From positions 12,102,710 through 12,166,709 of the forward strand of contig OU862910.1 of assembly GCA_917880885.1 (NCBI GenBank): DNA of 64,000 nucleotides, in the 5' to 3' direction. The translations under genes were made by a program, and so were the position numbers. The first letter of the stretch is position 1. The number at the start of each line of letters is the position of its first letter. The notes under the pieces were generated by a model. The model saw nothing but the letters and a program-made list of their open reading frames with translations. It was not told where the DNA came from and ran no database searches. Shown here one piece after another: positions 1-9,018 of the stretch. This stretch comes from Limnephilus marmoratus. Its lineage: Eukaryota > Arthropoda > Insecta > Trichoptera > Limnephilidae.

Positions 1-130
1 GTAGATAAGTACAAACATCACCCCTAACTATTACACATCTGTCCTGATGATGTACACTGCAACGCTGTCCGAAACGTTGGCTAAAGAAGGAGGTAGCGCA
101 ACACGGCGTAATACCCCAAAAACTAATAAC
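1..130 (+). ncRNA. Penelope-like pseudo-LTR with hammerhead core (HH1)
   Basis: The first 117 bases match 25727-25855 almost base for base, and 431-540 in inverted orientation. Core: CTGATGA (44-50), a stem II (52-70) and GAAAC (71-75), the order of a hammerhead ribozyme. One stem II base pair is broken here (GTACA where the 25.7-kb copy has GGACA). Hammerheads of this type are known in Penelope-like element termini. The copy is cut by the window edge, so any coding part upstream is not visible. Probably a catalytically weakened relic. Confidence 0.6.
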
Positions 131-430
131 AAAAATAAATTTTTCTATCATTATTATCTAAAAATTTTCTGTATTTAACCGAATGAGATGAATGAAATTT
201 ATATAGAGCTTGAATTTGACAGTGAATTTTACGAAAGGATTTGTGCCAAAACTAAAACACCAACGTAAATACCTTACAAAATTTACAAAGCCCAAATCAA
301 ACAAAATTAACTTCTGAAGATGTCACTAAAAATGGAAAATGTACCAAGTACTTGCACTTACCATGAAACATCCTAAATAATGTTTTTTTATAAATAAAAA
401 AAATTAAACATTACAGTGATTTATTTTTGT

Positions 431-540
431 GGTGTTATGCCGTATTGCGCTACCTCCTTCCTTAGCCAACATTTCGGACAGCATTATAGTGTCCATCATC
501 AGGGCAGATGTGTAATCGAAAATTATGGTGAAGTGTGTGC
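431..540 (-). ncRNA. Inverted Penelope-like terminus, hammerhead HH2
   Basis: Reverse-strand copy of the repeat at 1-130. On the minus strand it reads CTGATGA (502-496), then a GGACA/TGTCC stem II, then GAAAT. The last core base is changed (GAAAC in the 25.7-kb copy). With the plus copy at 1-130 it forms an inverted pair around about 300 bp. The Penelope C-terminal relic at 1330-1432 has the same orientation, so this may be that element's 3' terminus, separated from it by the mariner insertion at 549. Confidence 0.55.
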
Positions 541-548
541 ATATGTAC

Positions 549-1260
549 TAGGGTAGGCTGAAAAGTAATGCACACATGTTTGTACAGCGCGAACAAAATG
601 ACCTTCAGAAGCGCGCCAGGTGGAATATGGAAGTGGCATTCCTCGTCAAAGTCCATATGTACGCGCAAGTTTGAGGTCGTTGAATTCATTCAGTGTATTT
701 TGAAAAGCGGAAGTATGGAGAGGTGTTTTAGTGTTTTGTCAACGCAAGGTAAACAGCGTGCTGTTATCGAATTTTTAACTGGTGAAAAAGTGACTCTTGA
801 CGGAGATTCGCCGTCGTTTAAGGCTCTGCAACCGGGCCCGAAAAGAAGAAGATAGAGAGATACGAAATAACGAATGTTAGAGGAGAGCGCTAACATTTAC
901 AGCGACAAAATCGATGCGAAAATTGGGAAAATGTTTAATAAAACACGACTCGTTTAAAATAGACCAAAAATCTCGCGGGCATTATCTTAAACAGCATTTA
1001 AAAAAACACTGTGATTTTCTCATACATATAACTTGTAAAAGAACTGAAACAAATGTGTTAATAATAACTTTTGGAACATACTTTGCGATTTTTTTCCATC
1101 GAGGGAATTTTATATAATTTGCGTTTCGGCGCGGGCAAAGTCTAGATATTATCTTCAAGAATAACATATATTTTTTCAAGAGCTTTAAAACTTATCGTGA
1201 TATGTAATAAATCGGTACAAATCCGGGTTGCGGGCCCTTAAAGTATGTAGACGCGATACC
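549..1260 (+). mobile_element. Mariner-family 5' fragment, interrupted
   Basis: Begins TA then GGGTAGGCTGAAAAGTAATG, a mariner-type terminal repeat. An ATG at 715 opens a transposase N-terminus with the family's opening block (KQRAVIEFLTGE). A 1-nt shift follows near 800. The frame is then interrupted at a TTAA by the MITE at 822-1237; with the MITE and one TTAA removed, the flanks read EIRRRLKYV, the expected continuation of a mariner helix-turn-helix region. No catalytic domain and no right terminal repeat are seen. Dead fragment. Confidence 0.7.
822..1237 (+). mobile_element. MITE family 1, copy A (TTAA flanked)
   Basis: A 416-bp non-coding repeat with imperfect inverted ends: GGCTCTGCAACCGGGCCC at the left, and GGGCCCGCAACCCGGATT when the right end is reversed. 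TTAA lies on both sides (818-821 and 1238-1241). Related copies are at 2642-3005, 14867-15292, 43888-44270 (minus) and 45545-45832 (minus, decayed). TTAA duplications are typical of piggyBac and some Kolobok elements; no transposase is present, so the superfamily is inferred from the duplication only. Confidence 0.75.
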
Positions 1261-1329
1261 AATTTGCTAGCACCGTTCCTCTAAGAGTTAGTATTATACA
1301 CTAATTTTTAAAGGTTTTCTGCATTTAGT

Positions 1330-1432
1330 TTTGGTGTAGCCGTGTCAATTACCGGATACCAAGAACTATTGAGTTTAGCCCCGATTAATATTGATGGGAA
1401 TTTTGTGAATTTCAATTGCCTGTGTAATTTAG
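1330..1432 (-). pseudogene. Relic of Penelope GIY-YIG C-terminus
   Basis: On the minus strand this matches the better copy at 25545-25640: it encodes AIEIHKIPININRG and then, after a frameshift, SSWYPVID-like codons. This is the C-terminal end of a Penelope-like polyprotein. Its orientation agrees with the minus-strand terminus at 431-540; the mariner fragment lies between them. Confidence 0.55.
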
Positions 1433-1505
1433 CGTACTCTAAGCGTTTTATGCAAAGGTGTAATTTGATGTTTACAAAAGCAATTTAATGAAAAAAAAAT
1501 ATTAC

Positions 1506-1689
1506 CAAGAAGGCTGCGTCATAATCAGCAGCTGGTCCGCTCTTGACGATGGGTTTCCTAATCCTAATGACCCTGCGGAAGGCCTTGGTACTGTCCTGGT
1601 CGGTCTGCATGACCCTGGAGGGCCTGGAGTATACGGAGCCTGGGGAGGACGAGGTGACATCTTCAGACTGGAACTTCTTGGAGTGCTTT
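1506..1689 (-). CDS. Coding exon (third visible) of unidentified host gene
   Basis: On the minus strand an acceptor (tttttggttctctag) leads into 184 nt and a donor (TTCTTG then GTAATA). The first base completes the AG left by the exon at 5045-5249, giving an Arg codon. Sixty-one codons then run without a stop and end in phase 0. The peptide is Ser- and Arg-rich at first (KHSKKFQSEDVTSSSPGSVY), then basic (FRRVIRIRKPIVKSG), and ends AADYDAAFL. GC content is well above the flanking intron. The product is not recognised. The next exon is not visible between here and position 1, so it is probably outside the window. Long frames on the plus strand here are shadows. Confidence 0.82.
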
Positions 1690-1862
1690 CTAGAGAACCA
1701 AAAAATATCCCCAAAATTAGTATAAACAGTAAAAACATCACACTTAGCTAACTTCCCTGATGTAAAAATAACCTTTTAATTTATTAGGTCACCGATTAAA
1801 ATTAATTTCATGTAGGAAACGTGTGTTGAGTGTGTAATATTTAATATAATTTTATATTTAAA

Positions 1863-2434
1863 CTAGCAAACCCGGCCACACGTTGCTGTGGCTAACGAAA
1901 CACAACGCCATCCACTGATAACGCCATTACCCAACATTTATAACCAACCATATCAAATCCACGCCGCCCGCTTGCCAGCCCGCTGTCCGCCTGCCAGCCC
2001 GCTTCCTTTATTTTTTTTTTTTTATTAGTATCTATAGCAAAATTTGTACATAATGTATTTATAAATTATATTATATTAAGGTATTATAAAGTACATTATT
2101 TTTTAATTTTTTTTCACAGTCCTCCTGACTAGGGTTTCCTGTTCTGAGGCAGCCTGTAGTTTTTCCATATTTGTATTTAGTATCCAGTTGTCTTTACATG
2201 GTCTTCAGTATGTTTGATAGTTCATTTTCACTTTGTTCTCTCAACCATATTTTTACTTTTGTTTTAAATTTATTTATTTCTGTTATTTTTTTTGTTTGAG
2301 TTGGTAGAGCGTTATACATTATGTATTTCATCCAATTTACACAAAACCATGACAAATTATATATCTGAACCTTCCTCGTGAATCACTCTATCTATTGGTG
2401 AAAATCGCATGAAAATCCGTACAGACTGCGGGAG
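1863..2434 (-). mobile_element. Helitron-like family A, 3' part
   Basis: On the minus strand the end reads CCACA-GCAACG-TGTGG, a 5-bp hairpin, then about 9 nt, CTAG and a flanking T. This is the canonical Helitron 3' terminus. The interior at 2336-2434 matches the family A copies at 47540-47640 and 49730-49800. It is interrupted by the LINE end at 2007-2323. No 5' TC end is seen. Confidence 0.65.
2007..2323 (-). mobile_element. 3' end of a non-LTR retrotransposon
   Basis: Minus-strand tail ending in an A-run (T-run on plus at 2011-2023). Its 5' part encodes a typical RT C-terminus (MYNALPTQTKKITEINKFK... WLREQSENELSN). It sits inside the Helitron at 1863-2434: interior sequence resumes on both sides, so it is a later, 5'-truncated insertion. 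Confidence 0.65.
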
Positions 2435-2641
2435 CGACTTTGCTCTATACTATGTAAGGATTCACAATTCATATTGTTATTATTATTTTCTTCTATGGAC
2501 TCTTTTACTTATAATTTCACGTCTGTCACATTTTATCTTCATTTTTATACATCAAAATCGTCTTTGTATCATTTTGTCTATGCTTTCACAAGAGGCAAAG
2601 TGTCAAAGAATTGAAAACTATTGTTATCATTCCTTGCTTAA

Positions 2642-3005
2642 GGCTCCGCAACCGGGCTCGAAAAGAAGAAGATGGAGAGATACGAAAATACAAATGTTAG
2701 AGGAGAGCGCTAACATTTACATAAAAATCTCGCGGGCATTGTCTTAACCAGCATTTAAAGAAACACTATGAATTTTTTCATACACATAACTCGTAAAATA
2801 ACTGAAACAAACGTGTTAATAAAAATTTTTGGAGCATACTTTGCGAGATTTTTCTATCGAGGGAATTTTATATAATTTGCGTTTCGGCGCGGGCAATGTC
2901 TAGATATTATCTTCAAGAATAACATACATTTTTTTAAGAGCTTTAAAACTTAACGCGTTTAAGGGAGATATGTAAGAAATCGGTAGAAATTCGGGTTGCG
3001 GGCCC
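2642..3005 (+). mobile_element. MITE family 1, copy B
   Basis: 364-bp copy of the 822-1237 repeat, with the same inverted ends (GGCTCCGCAACCGGGCTC; GGGTTGCGGGCCC). TTAA lies at 2638-2641 on the left and a mutated CTAA at 3006-3009 on the right. It directly abuts the family 2 MITE that starts at 3010. Confidence 0.7.
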
Positions 3006-3009
3006 CTAA

Positions 3010-3722
3010 GAGCGTTTAACCAGCCAGTGGACGAAAATCCACATTTCGTCGAAAGTTTTTCTTACGATCGTGCAGGGCGGTTACAATGAGAAAGATTAAT
3101 TATTCTCCGTACCAGATTTTTTAAATTATAACTCAATATTGAATTTATTTCAATTCAAATTAGCTTTAATTTATACCTTCATCCAAAAATGCTGAAAGGC
3201 GTGATGATAAAACTATTAAAATAATGTATTTTTTGTAGTTATTTTTTGATTATAAGTATTTATCATTTTTCAATAATGTCTAAATTTAATAAGAATGTTA
3301 AAAAAATCTGAAATATATTAGTTTGTAAGTGCGCAAATAAATACACAAACGGACCAATTTTCGCCAAGAAACACATGTACGTACATATTTTTTAATGATT
3401 TTATTGAAACTAAAATTAAAATTCTAAAACATACGTTTGCTAGATAATGTATTGATTTATTTTATTGCATGATTTTATTATTTGAAATGGGTGTGGTATA
3501 ATACAAAAACTTTTTTGAAAATTGAACAAATCTGCCAACGACCTATGGAATAACCTTATTATACTAAAAATTAAAAAAAATTCTCAAAATTTATTACATA
3601 CGAATGCTAGATAAAAGAACAATCTTTCGAAATCCATTTATATTTTTTTGTGGAAAAGAGTCAATACGTCTAAAAACTTTTTTGAAAATGACGTATTTCC
3701 GGTTTTCTCTGGTAATGCCCTC
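3010..3722 (+). mobile_element. MITE family 2, copy 1 (TTAA flanked)
   Basis: A 713-bp AT-rich non-coding repeat. A second copy at 27790-32022 is split by later insertions, which makes this copy the empty-site reference. Imperfect inverted ends: GAGCGTTTAACCAGC at left and GAGGGCATTACCAGA when the right end is reversed (11 of 15 match). TTAA follows at 3723-3726; the left flank is CTAA. Confidence 0.65.
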
Positions 3723-3788
3723 TTAAATTAAATGGATTCCATTTCTAAAAGTTTGACATTCTGCATCTAAAATCATATCACCTTTATC

Positions 3789-4653
3789 AATAGGCCACTT
3801 GCATGGACCTCATAACGACTTGGAAAAAATCGTGTGGATAGAGTTTTTTTTACTAAGATTACGAAAATGTTAGTAAAAATTTTTAGAAATGTACAGTATT
3901 TTTTATTTTTAAATAAATAAATCCATTATTTGGGCACGTGACGTCACTACATGAAAATGTCCCGTCGCCGAAAGTGTTCCTATTAATTTTATAAAATTCC
4001 ACACTGATTTATTTTTTTATATGGCATCACTTTGATTTCAGGCGAATTTTTGAATTCGTTCACTAGATTTATTGTTTGTTCTCTGCGAACTTATCATTTG
4101 GTTTGATTTTTTGACAGATGTTCTGAAGAGAACCCCGTACAATTAATGGGTACGGGGTTCTCTTCAGAACGTGAAGATGATGTCGGTACATGTTTTAGAG
4201 GTATAATGATTATGGTGCTGATTTTAACAAAACAAAATTTTATAATATTCTTATTATTATTATAATTTACAAGTTCAAGTATATTACATTGAATTTAGTA
4301 ATATAGACGCTGTACATTACAATGATTTATGATCAATAAGATGGATCAAGGAAAAAAATATTTATGAGATGTAATATTTTTGGTATGCCTCGTTATTCTC
4401 CTATGCCATTCGTGTGGAAAACGTTTTTTTTTAAATGATTTTCGGCTATGTAATTATTGTTTTTTCTCACCTATTCAATTATGTCCCGTCTTTCCGGTTT
4501 ATGAAAAATGGTCTGATTTTTCGGTTTGAAATTTTCAAAAAATCCCCAGGGTTTCAAAAATACGATTAAAAAAAAAATATATATATAGAATGTCTTAGAA
4601 TATTTGCCTAAACCGGAAAAAAAATTAAAAAAATGTGATGCAAGTGGCCTATT
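3789..4653. mobile_element. TIR element (CAATAGGCCACTTGCAT ends)
   Basis: A 17-bp terminal inverted repeat (CAATAGGCCACTTGCAT) bounds about 865 bp of non-coding DNA. The internal TAGGCCA resembles the termini of the two large transposons at 16649 and 28295, but no 3-bp duplication is clear here. A perfect 21-bp hairpin lies inside at 4120-4170. Possibly a non-autonomous relative; this is inference. Confidence 0.5.
4120..4170. repeat. Perfect 21-bp inverted repeat
   Basis: Arms 4120-4140 and 4150-4170 (GTTCTGAAGAGAACCCCGTA... and its complement) pair at all 21 positions around a 9-nt loop. It is GC-richer than its surroundings. Function unknown. Confidence 0.8.
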
Positions 4654-5044
4654 GAACTCTTTTATATGCAATTTATCAATATACAAGTAACATAAGAGAA
4701 GTGTTTTATTTTTCCGAGTATAACCTACAAACAGAATTGTGAGACAATTAGAGCTCGATTTACGCCCGACTCCAGATCACCAGATCAACTAAAAACTTTA
4801 ACTTTCGTCTATAAAGGAAGGAAGGGGGCTTCCAAAACTAGTAAACAATTTAAACACAGTTATTTGTTGAAATAAAGCAGGTAGGTCCCTATTTGTTCCG
4901 TTTAGTTTAATTACGTTAAGCCACAACGTACGGATTATTATCCGCAAAGAGATAATTTGATAAAAGATGTCCAATAAATATAATGTAAGGGAGAAATCTC
5001 TAGGGGAGTAGATGATTTATCTTTGGTATTATTTGATATTTTAC

Positions 5045-5249
5045 CTTTTATGTTGCTGACGTAGTTCGTGTTCAGAGTTCCAATCCATTAGCATCCTGGG
5101 GTTTCCCTTGGGCCCGTCTCCTGGCGGCAGGTGGCGCCGATCACCATGTTCCTCGTGAGAGAGGTTCTTCGCTCTGGCTGACTCGTAAGACTCCTCGAGA
5201 ACTGGTATTCCGTTGGATGTCTGCGGGAAGATTTCTCTCTTGGAACGAG
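5045..5249 (-). CDS. Coding exon (second visible) of unidentified host gene
   Basis: Minus-strand acceptor cttctttttag, 205 nt, donor AAAAG then GTAAAA. The first two bases (CT) complete the T left by the exon at 33485-33782, giving TCT (Ser); 67 codons follow without a stop, and AG is left for the next exon, where A completes AGA. The exon opens RSKREIFPQTS, so the joined frame holds a furin-type site (R-S-K-R followed by E). The rest is polar, with PPGDGPKGNP near residue 45. Only one of the three minus frames is open across the exon. Product unknown; the cleavage site makes a secreted or membrane precursor possible, but that is inference. Confidence 0.82.
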
Positions 5250-5596
5250 CTAAAAAGAAGATAATACATCATAATCCATAAATGCCTTAAACCTTGCATG
5301 ATTTTTTTTTTAATTTCGCTAACAGAAAATTGACGATTGAATGATAAATGAAGTAAGGTAGGTCTCGGGGTAGTTTTACCGTTATATGTTACTGAAGAAT
5401 TTACAAATATGTATAAAAAATATCACGTTTTACCTTGTGTTATAACAATAAAAGTAGATTATTCAAAAATTACCAGCTCATAGATGAAACGACATTTTAA
5501 TGATGGTTCTTGCGCTCTTGAGGCGATTTTTCGCAAAAACAGCGCTATATAAGTTGTCCAAATTTATTATTATTATTATTATTATGGTTAAAAAGT
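5250..5596. other. Intron sequence, no gene seen
   Basis: AT-rich intronic DNA with a short TAA microsatellite near 5568-5585. Nothing else is recognisable before the foldback element. Confidence 0.6.
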
Positions 5597-6078
5597 GACT
5601 CCGGATACTAATATCTACAGCCTGTATGTCGGACGAATATCTACAGCTCATATGTTGGACTAATATCTATGAACTTCAAAGTTTGGAATAATATCTACAG
5701 AGCTAAGGTCGGAAGAATATCTATGACGGTCCCAGTGGGGACTAATATCTATGGAGCGTAGGTTGGACCAATATCTACAGAGGGCAGCTGAGCAAGAGGT
5801 TGTACGGAAAATAATAAATTACTTCAATTACGTAATAACTAACCTAACCTAACCTAACCTAACCCAAAATCTGCCAGTGCTGTAGATATTCGTACACACT
5901 TTGGTTCTCATAGATATTAGTCAGCAGTTTGAGTTGTAGATATTCGTCCTCACTTTGGTTCTTATAGATATTAGTCAGCAGTTTGAGCTGTAGATATTCG
6001 TCCTTACTTTGGTTCTCATAGATATTAGTCCGATTTGTTCAGTTTTTGGAATTCCTGTAGATATTAGTAGATGCCTCC
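5597..6078. mobile_element. Foldback-like element copy 1, 8-bp TSD
   Basis: 482 bp bounded by an exact 8-bp duplication, TAAAAAGT (5589-5596 and 6079-6086). The left arm repeats the motif TAATATCTACAG at roughly 30-bp spacing; the right arm repeats its complement CTGTAGATATTAG. Ends read GACTCCGGATACTAATATCT and, reversed, GGAGGCATCTACTAATATCT. The centre holds a CCTAA array. A second copy is at 35010-35441. An 8-bp duplication fits hAT-type transposition; arms of short tandem repeats recall foldback elements. No coding capacity. Confidence 0.8.
5839..5865 (+). repeat. Telomere-type CCTAA array
   Basis: About five tandem CCTAA units (TTAGG on the minus strand), the insect telomeric unit, at the centre of the foldback element. 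Absent from the other copy of that element. Confidence 0.8.
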
Positions 6079-6204
6079 TAAAAAGTTGCTTTGAACTACG
6101 ATTTCCAGTTAGAAAAGGCTGTGCAAATTTCATGACGTCGGAGCTTAAGTAAAGTAAAGTACCGTAAAGGTTTAAAATATTGACATTATTCTATTTAGTC
6201 TTTA

Positions 6205-6385
6205 GCTCAGTAAGACTACGACATCCCCAATTGGGGTATGTTGTGATGCTGAAGGAAAATGGGGAAGGGAAGGAGAGGGGGAAGAGGTAGGTGGGAAAGA
6301 AACTGGATATTTAGAACTAATCACAAAACAAGCCTACAGACATTTTAAGCAACGTTTCAACTCTGAATGATGGTTGTTGGTAATG
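6205..6385 (+). repeat. Dispersed repeat S2
   Basis: Member of a family marked by GACATCCCCAATTGGGGTAT, a purine-rich stretch, and a tail TTTAAGCAACGTTTCAACTC. Other copies: 13266-13460, 13655-13830, 46612-46830 and 63166-63400 (minus). SINE-like in size; no clear Pol III boxes. Confidence 0.65.
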
Positions 6386-6820
6386 ATAGTTGGTAAATCA
6401 ATGGTAGTTGAGGCATGTGATGGAAAAATATTTTTCAAATTTTTGAATTAAACAAAATATCATCGGACAGCAAAATGACATCTAAATTTTTTACTTCAAA
6501 TATTCTCAGAAATCGCTGGTTAAAATCCTTCAGATACGTGCCGTTACACCCTGCATATATAGTTTTATGCAGCACGCATACCTACATACCGTAAAAAATA
6601 GTTGTTAGACATAAAACTTAATTTTAATATCATACTACCTACAATACGTATTACGCAAATTTTCGATGTTAAGAATTAGAAGTAAAGAAGTAAAAAAGAA
6701 GTAATATTAAAAATAAGAGATTTCTTAAAATCAAACTGAAGAATATTCAGTTTTTTATACTTACGTTATAAAATACAATCCCTCTGAAAAATCAATTGAA
6801 TAATAATAATACAAAATACA

Positions 6821-7140
6821 TCTAATATATAAAATTTTCGTGTCACGGTGTTTGTTACCATACTCCTCCGAAACGGCTGAACCAATTTTGATGAAATTTT
6901 GTGTGCTTATCGGGTAGGTCTGAGAATCGACCAACATCTATTTTTCATACCCCTGAAAGTAAAGGGTGTTCCACTCCGAAGAAAATTATTTCCCCCATAC
7001 ATTTTGTATGGAACGAATTCTCCTATTTTGAAAGAACTGCAGCAATATTGTAAGGGGTATAATATTGAACTGTGAACCGGGGGAGAGGGGAGGGGGGAAA
7101 GGAACTCAAGAAAGGGGGTTAGTGGGTCGAACATTTCGGA
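6821..7140 (+). mobile_element. Helitron-like family C, 5' fragment
   Basis: Begins A|TCTAATATATAAAATTTTCG, matching the 5' end of the complete element at 32530-33458. The shared text CTCCGAAACGGCTGAACCAA follows. The 3' boundary is not visible, so the end given is approximate. Confidence 0.5.
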
Positions 7141-7920
7141 ATTGAATCTTCCGATAAAATATATCAGGCTTTTAAAGGTTCGTTTCTGGAAATCGGTTGG
7201 TTTTCTGGAAATCCGTTTGCAAAATTAAAAGACTGTCTGTATTTACAGTGAGGCGATAAGGACATTGTGAAAACAAAGGACTTTTGATTTTGGGAAATGA
7301 TTTCCTTGAATATCAAAAGATTTGGGCTTTATTGGCTAAGGCATCGCATCGCACAAAATTTCAGTCTATAATGTCGTTATATATATCTGACATACTCCGT
7401 TAAATGATTCAAAGACTTTATAGCAGTAATTTTTGAGATTGAATTTTTGGGAAATAATCGGAAAGAAAGGGGTTTGGGAAGAAAACGGTATTGAGGCTGG
7501 GAAAACACGGCTATTCACTATTCAGTAGTAATTTTAATTTCTAGCAACGTTTTATATAAGAAAGCACCATTGGAAAAGGGATGTGCGATTGCAATTATTT
7601 AAATACATTTATCGAATGCACTGATTTGACTTCTAAATTAATTAATAAAATAATATATGTCCTTAATAAACTAAACGGTTTTTTGTTCCTCCTGAAAACA
7701 TGTGTAATAATTAATAATGCTTGTTACACATTTGCCAGCCAAAGTGGGAAACGATGCGGCGTTTTGTTGTTTCGGCCCTTTCCCACTATTCGTGGTTCGG
7801 CTCGCGTGTATATATATGCAGCCTAAGAATATTGCCTCATCTTCATGATCGCCCAGCAAGTGTCGTCGTAATTTGGTTAATAGCGCAAATATCCTTAAAT
7901 CCACATTTTTTCATCATCTA
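7141..7920. other. No feature recognised
   Basis: AT-rich sequence with overlapping short frames on both strands near 7580-7990 that resemble no known protein and have no gene-like context. Confidence 0.5.
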
Positions 7921-8235
7921 TCTATCCTTCGATAACATTTCTCTAATCCTTCGATTATACTTCTATTACCCTTCGATTACCCTTAGATAATCCTTCGATT
8001 TTCCTTAGATTATATTCGATTATCCTTCGATTATCCTTTGATTATCCTATGATTATCCATCGATTATAATTCGATTATCCTTCGATTATCCTTCAATTAT
8101 CCTTCGATTATCCTTCGATTATCCTTCGATTATCCTTCGATTATCCTTCAATTATCCTTCGATTATCCTTTGATTATCCTTCGATTATCCTTCGATTAAC
8201 CTTCGATTATCCTTCGATTATCCTTCAATTATTTA
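7921..8235 (+). repeat. 11-bp minisatellite
   Basis: About 28 tandem copies of CCTTCGATTAT with point changes; the centre (about 8060-8220) is nearly perfect and both ends decay. The edges show single-base variants of the unit. Confidence 0.9.
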
Positions 8236-9018
8236 CCCATTATCCAATCTTCGACAATTAACCCTTAAATAATCTACGGTGAGTGTATGGCCTGCAAAAT
8301 GTGTGTACGAATTGGCACCGGCCCACGAACGAATTAAACTTGCTGGCGATACAGTTTTTTTCAGTTAGTAGATGAAACAACACAAAATAATTCCTAGAAC
8401 TTCTGGAATATCCACCACTCCCGGTAAACCGGCTTCATGTCACCCTAGGAGGGATAATCGGGATCTATTAATAATATTAAGGACGAGCTGTAGACACGAA
8501 TTAAAGTTAGGCCGCTGTCGTAAAACGTGAACATGCTTTTTCATAACCAAGCTTATGACGAAAAATAACTTTCGGAAAGGTCACAGAACACGTCCCCATA
8601 ACTTCACTTTCGTCCAACTAGAAGGTTTATTCTCCGTGTAAACTCGGGTTTAGATTTATATTTTTAGAAACTAATGTTTGCTCAGTATAAATCTTTGAAA
8701 TTCGAGTTTCGGATATCAACGCTTGTCAAGTTTTTTTATCGTAAAAAGGTCAGAATGAACGTACGTGACTTCTGGATGGGTACCCTCATATTAAAAGGGT
8801 TAGGTATATATTTTATTACGTTACGCGTACAAATTTCCTTTTATTTGAATCTTAGAAAACTTGTTGAATTTTTAAAGACGTCTTTTAGAATTTCTTTTTT
8901 TTCTTGATTGAATGAATAAATGTCACGGAAACTTGGAAGTGGAAATTAACCCACTTCTCGATATCCAATCGAGCTGAAACTCGGTAGATATACTTCAAGA
9001 GAAAAGGAAACTTCAAGA
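8236..9018. other. No gene seen
   Basis: Unique-looking AT-rich DNA; the end of this stretch grades into the truncated 5' part of the LINE that follows. Confidence 0.5.

Noticed and set aside
1488..1751. 87-codon plus frame over the third exon
   Set aside because: Antisense of a minus-strand exon with good splice sites and matching phase.
7925..8235. CRISPR-like array
   Set aside because: The unit is 11 bp and head-to-tail without spacers; it is a minisatellite in a eukaryotic genome.
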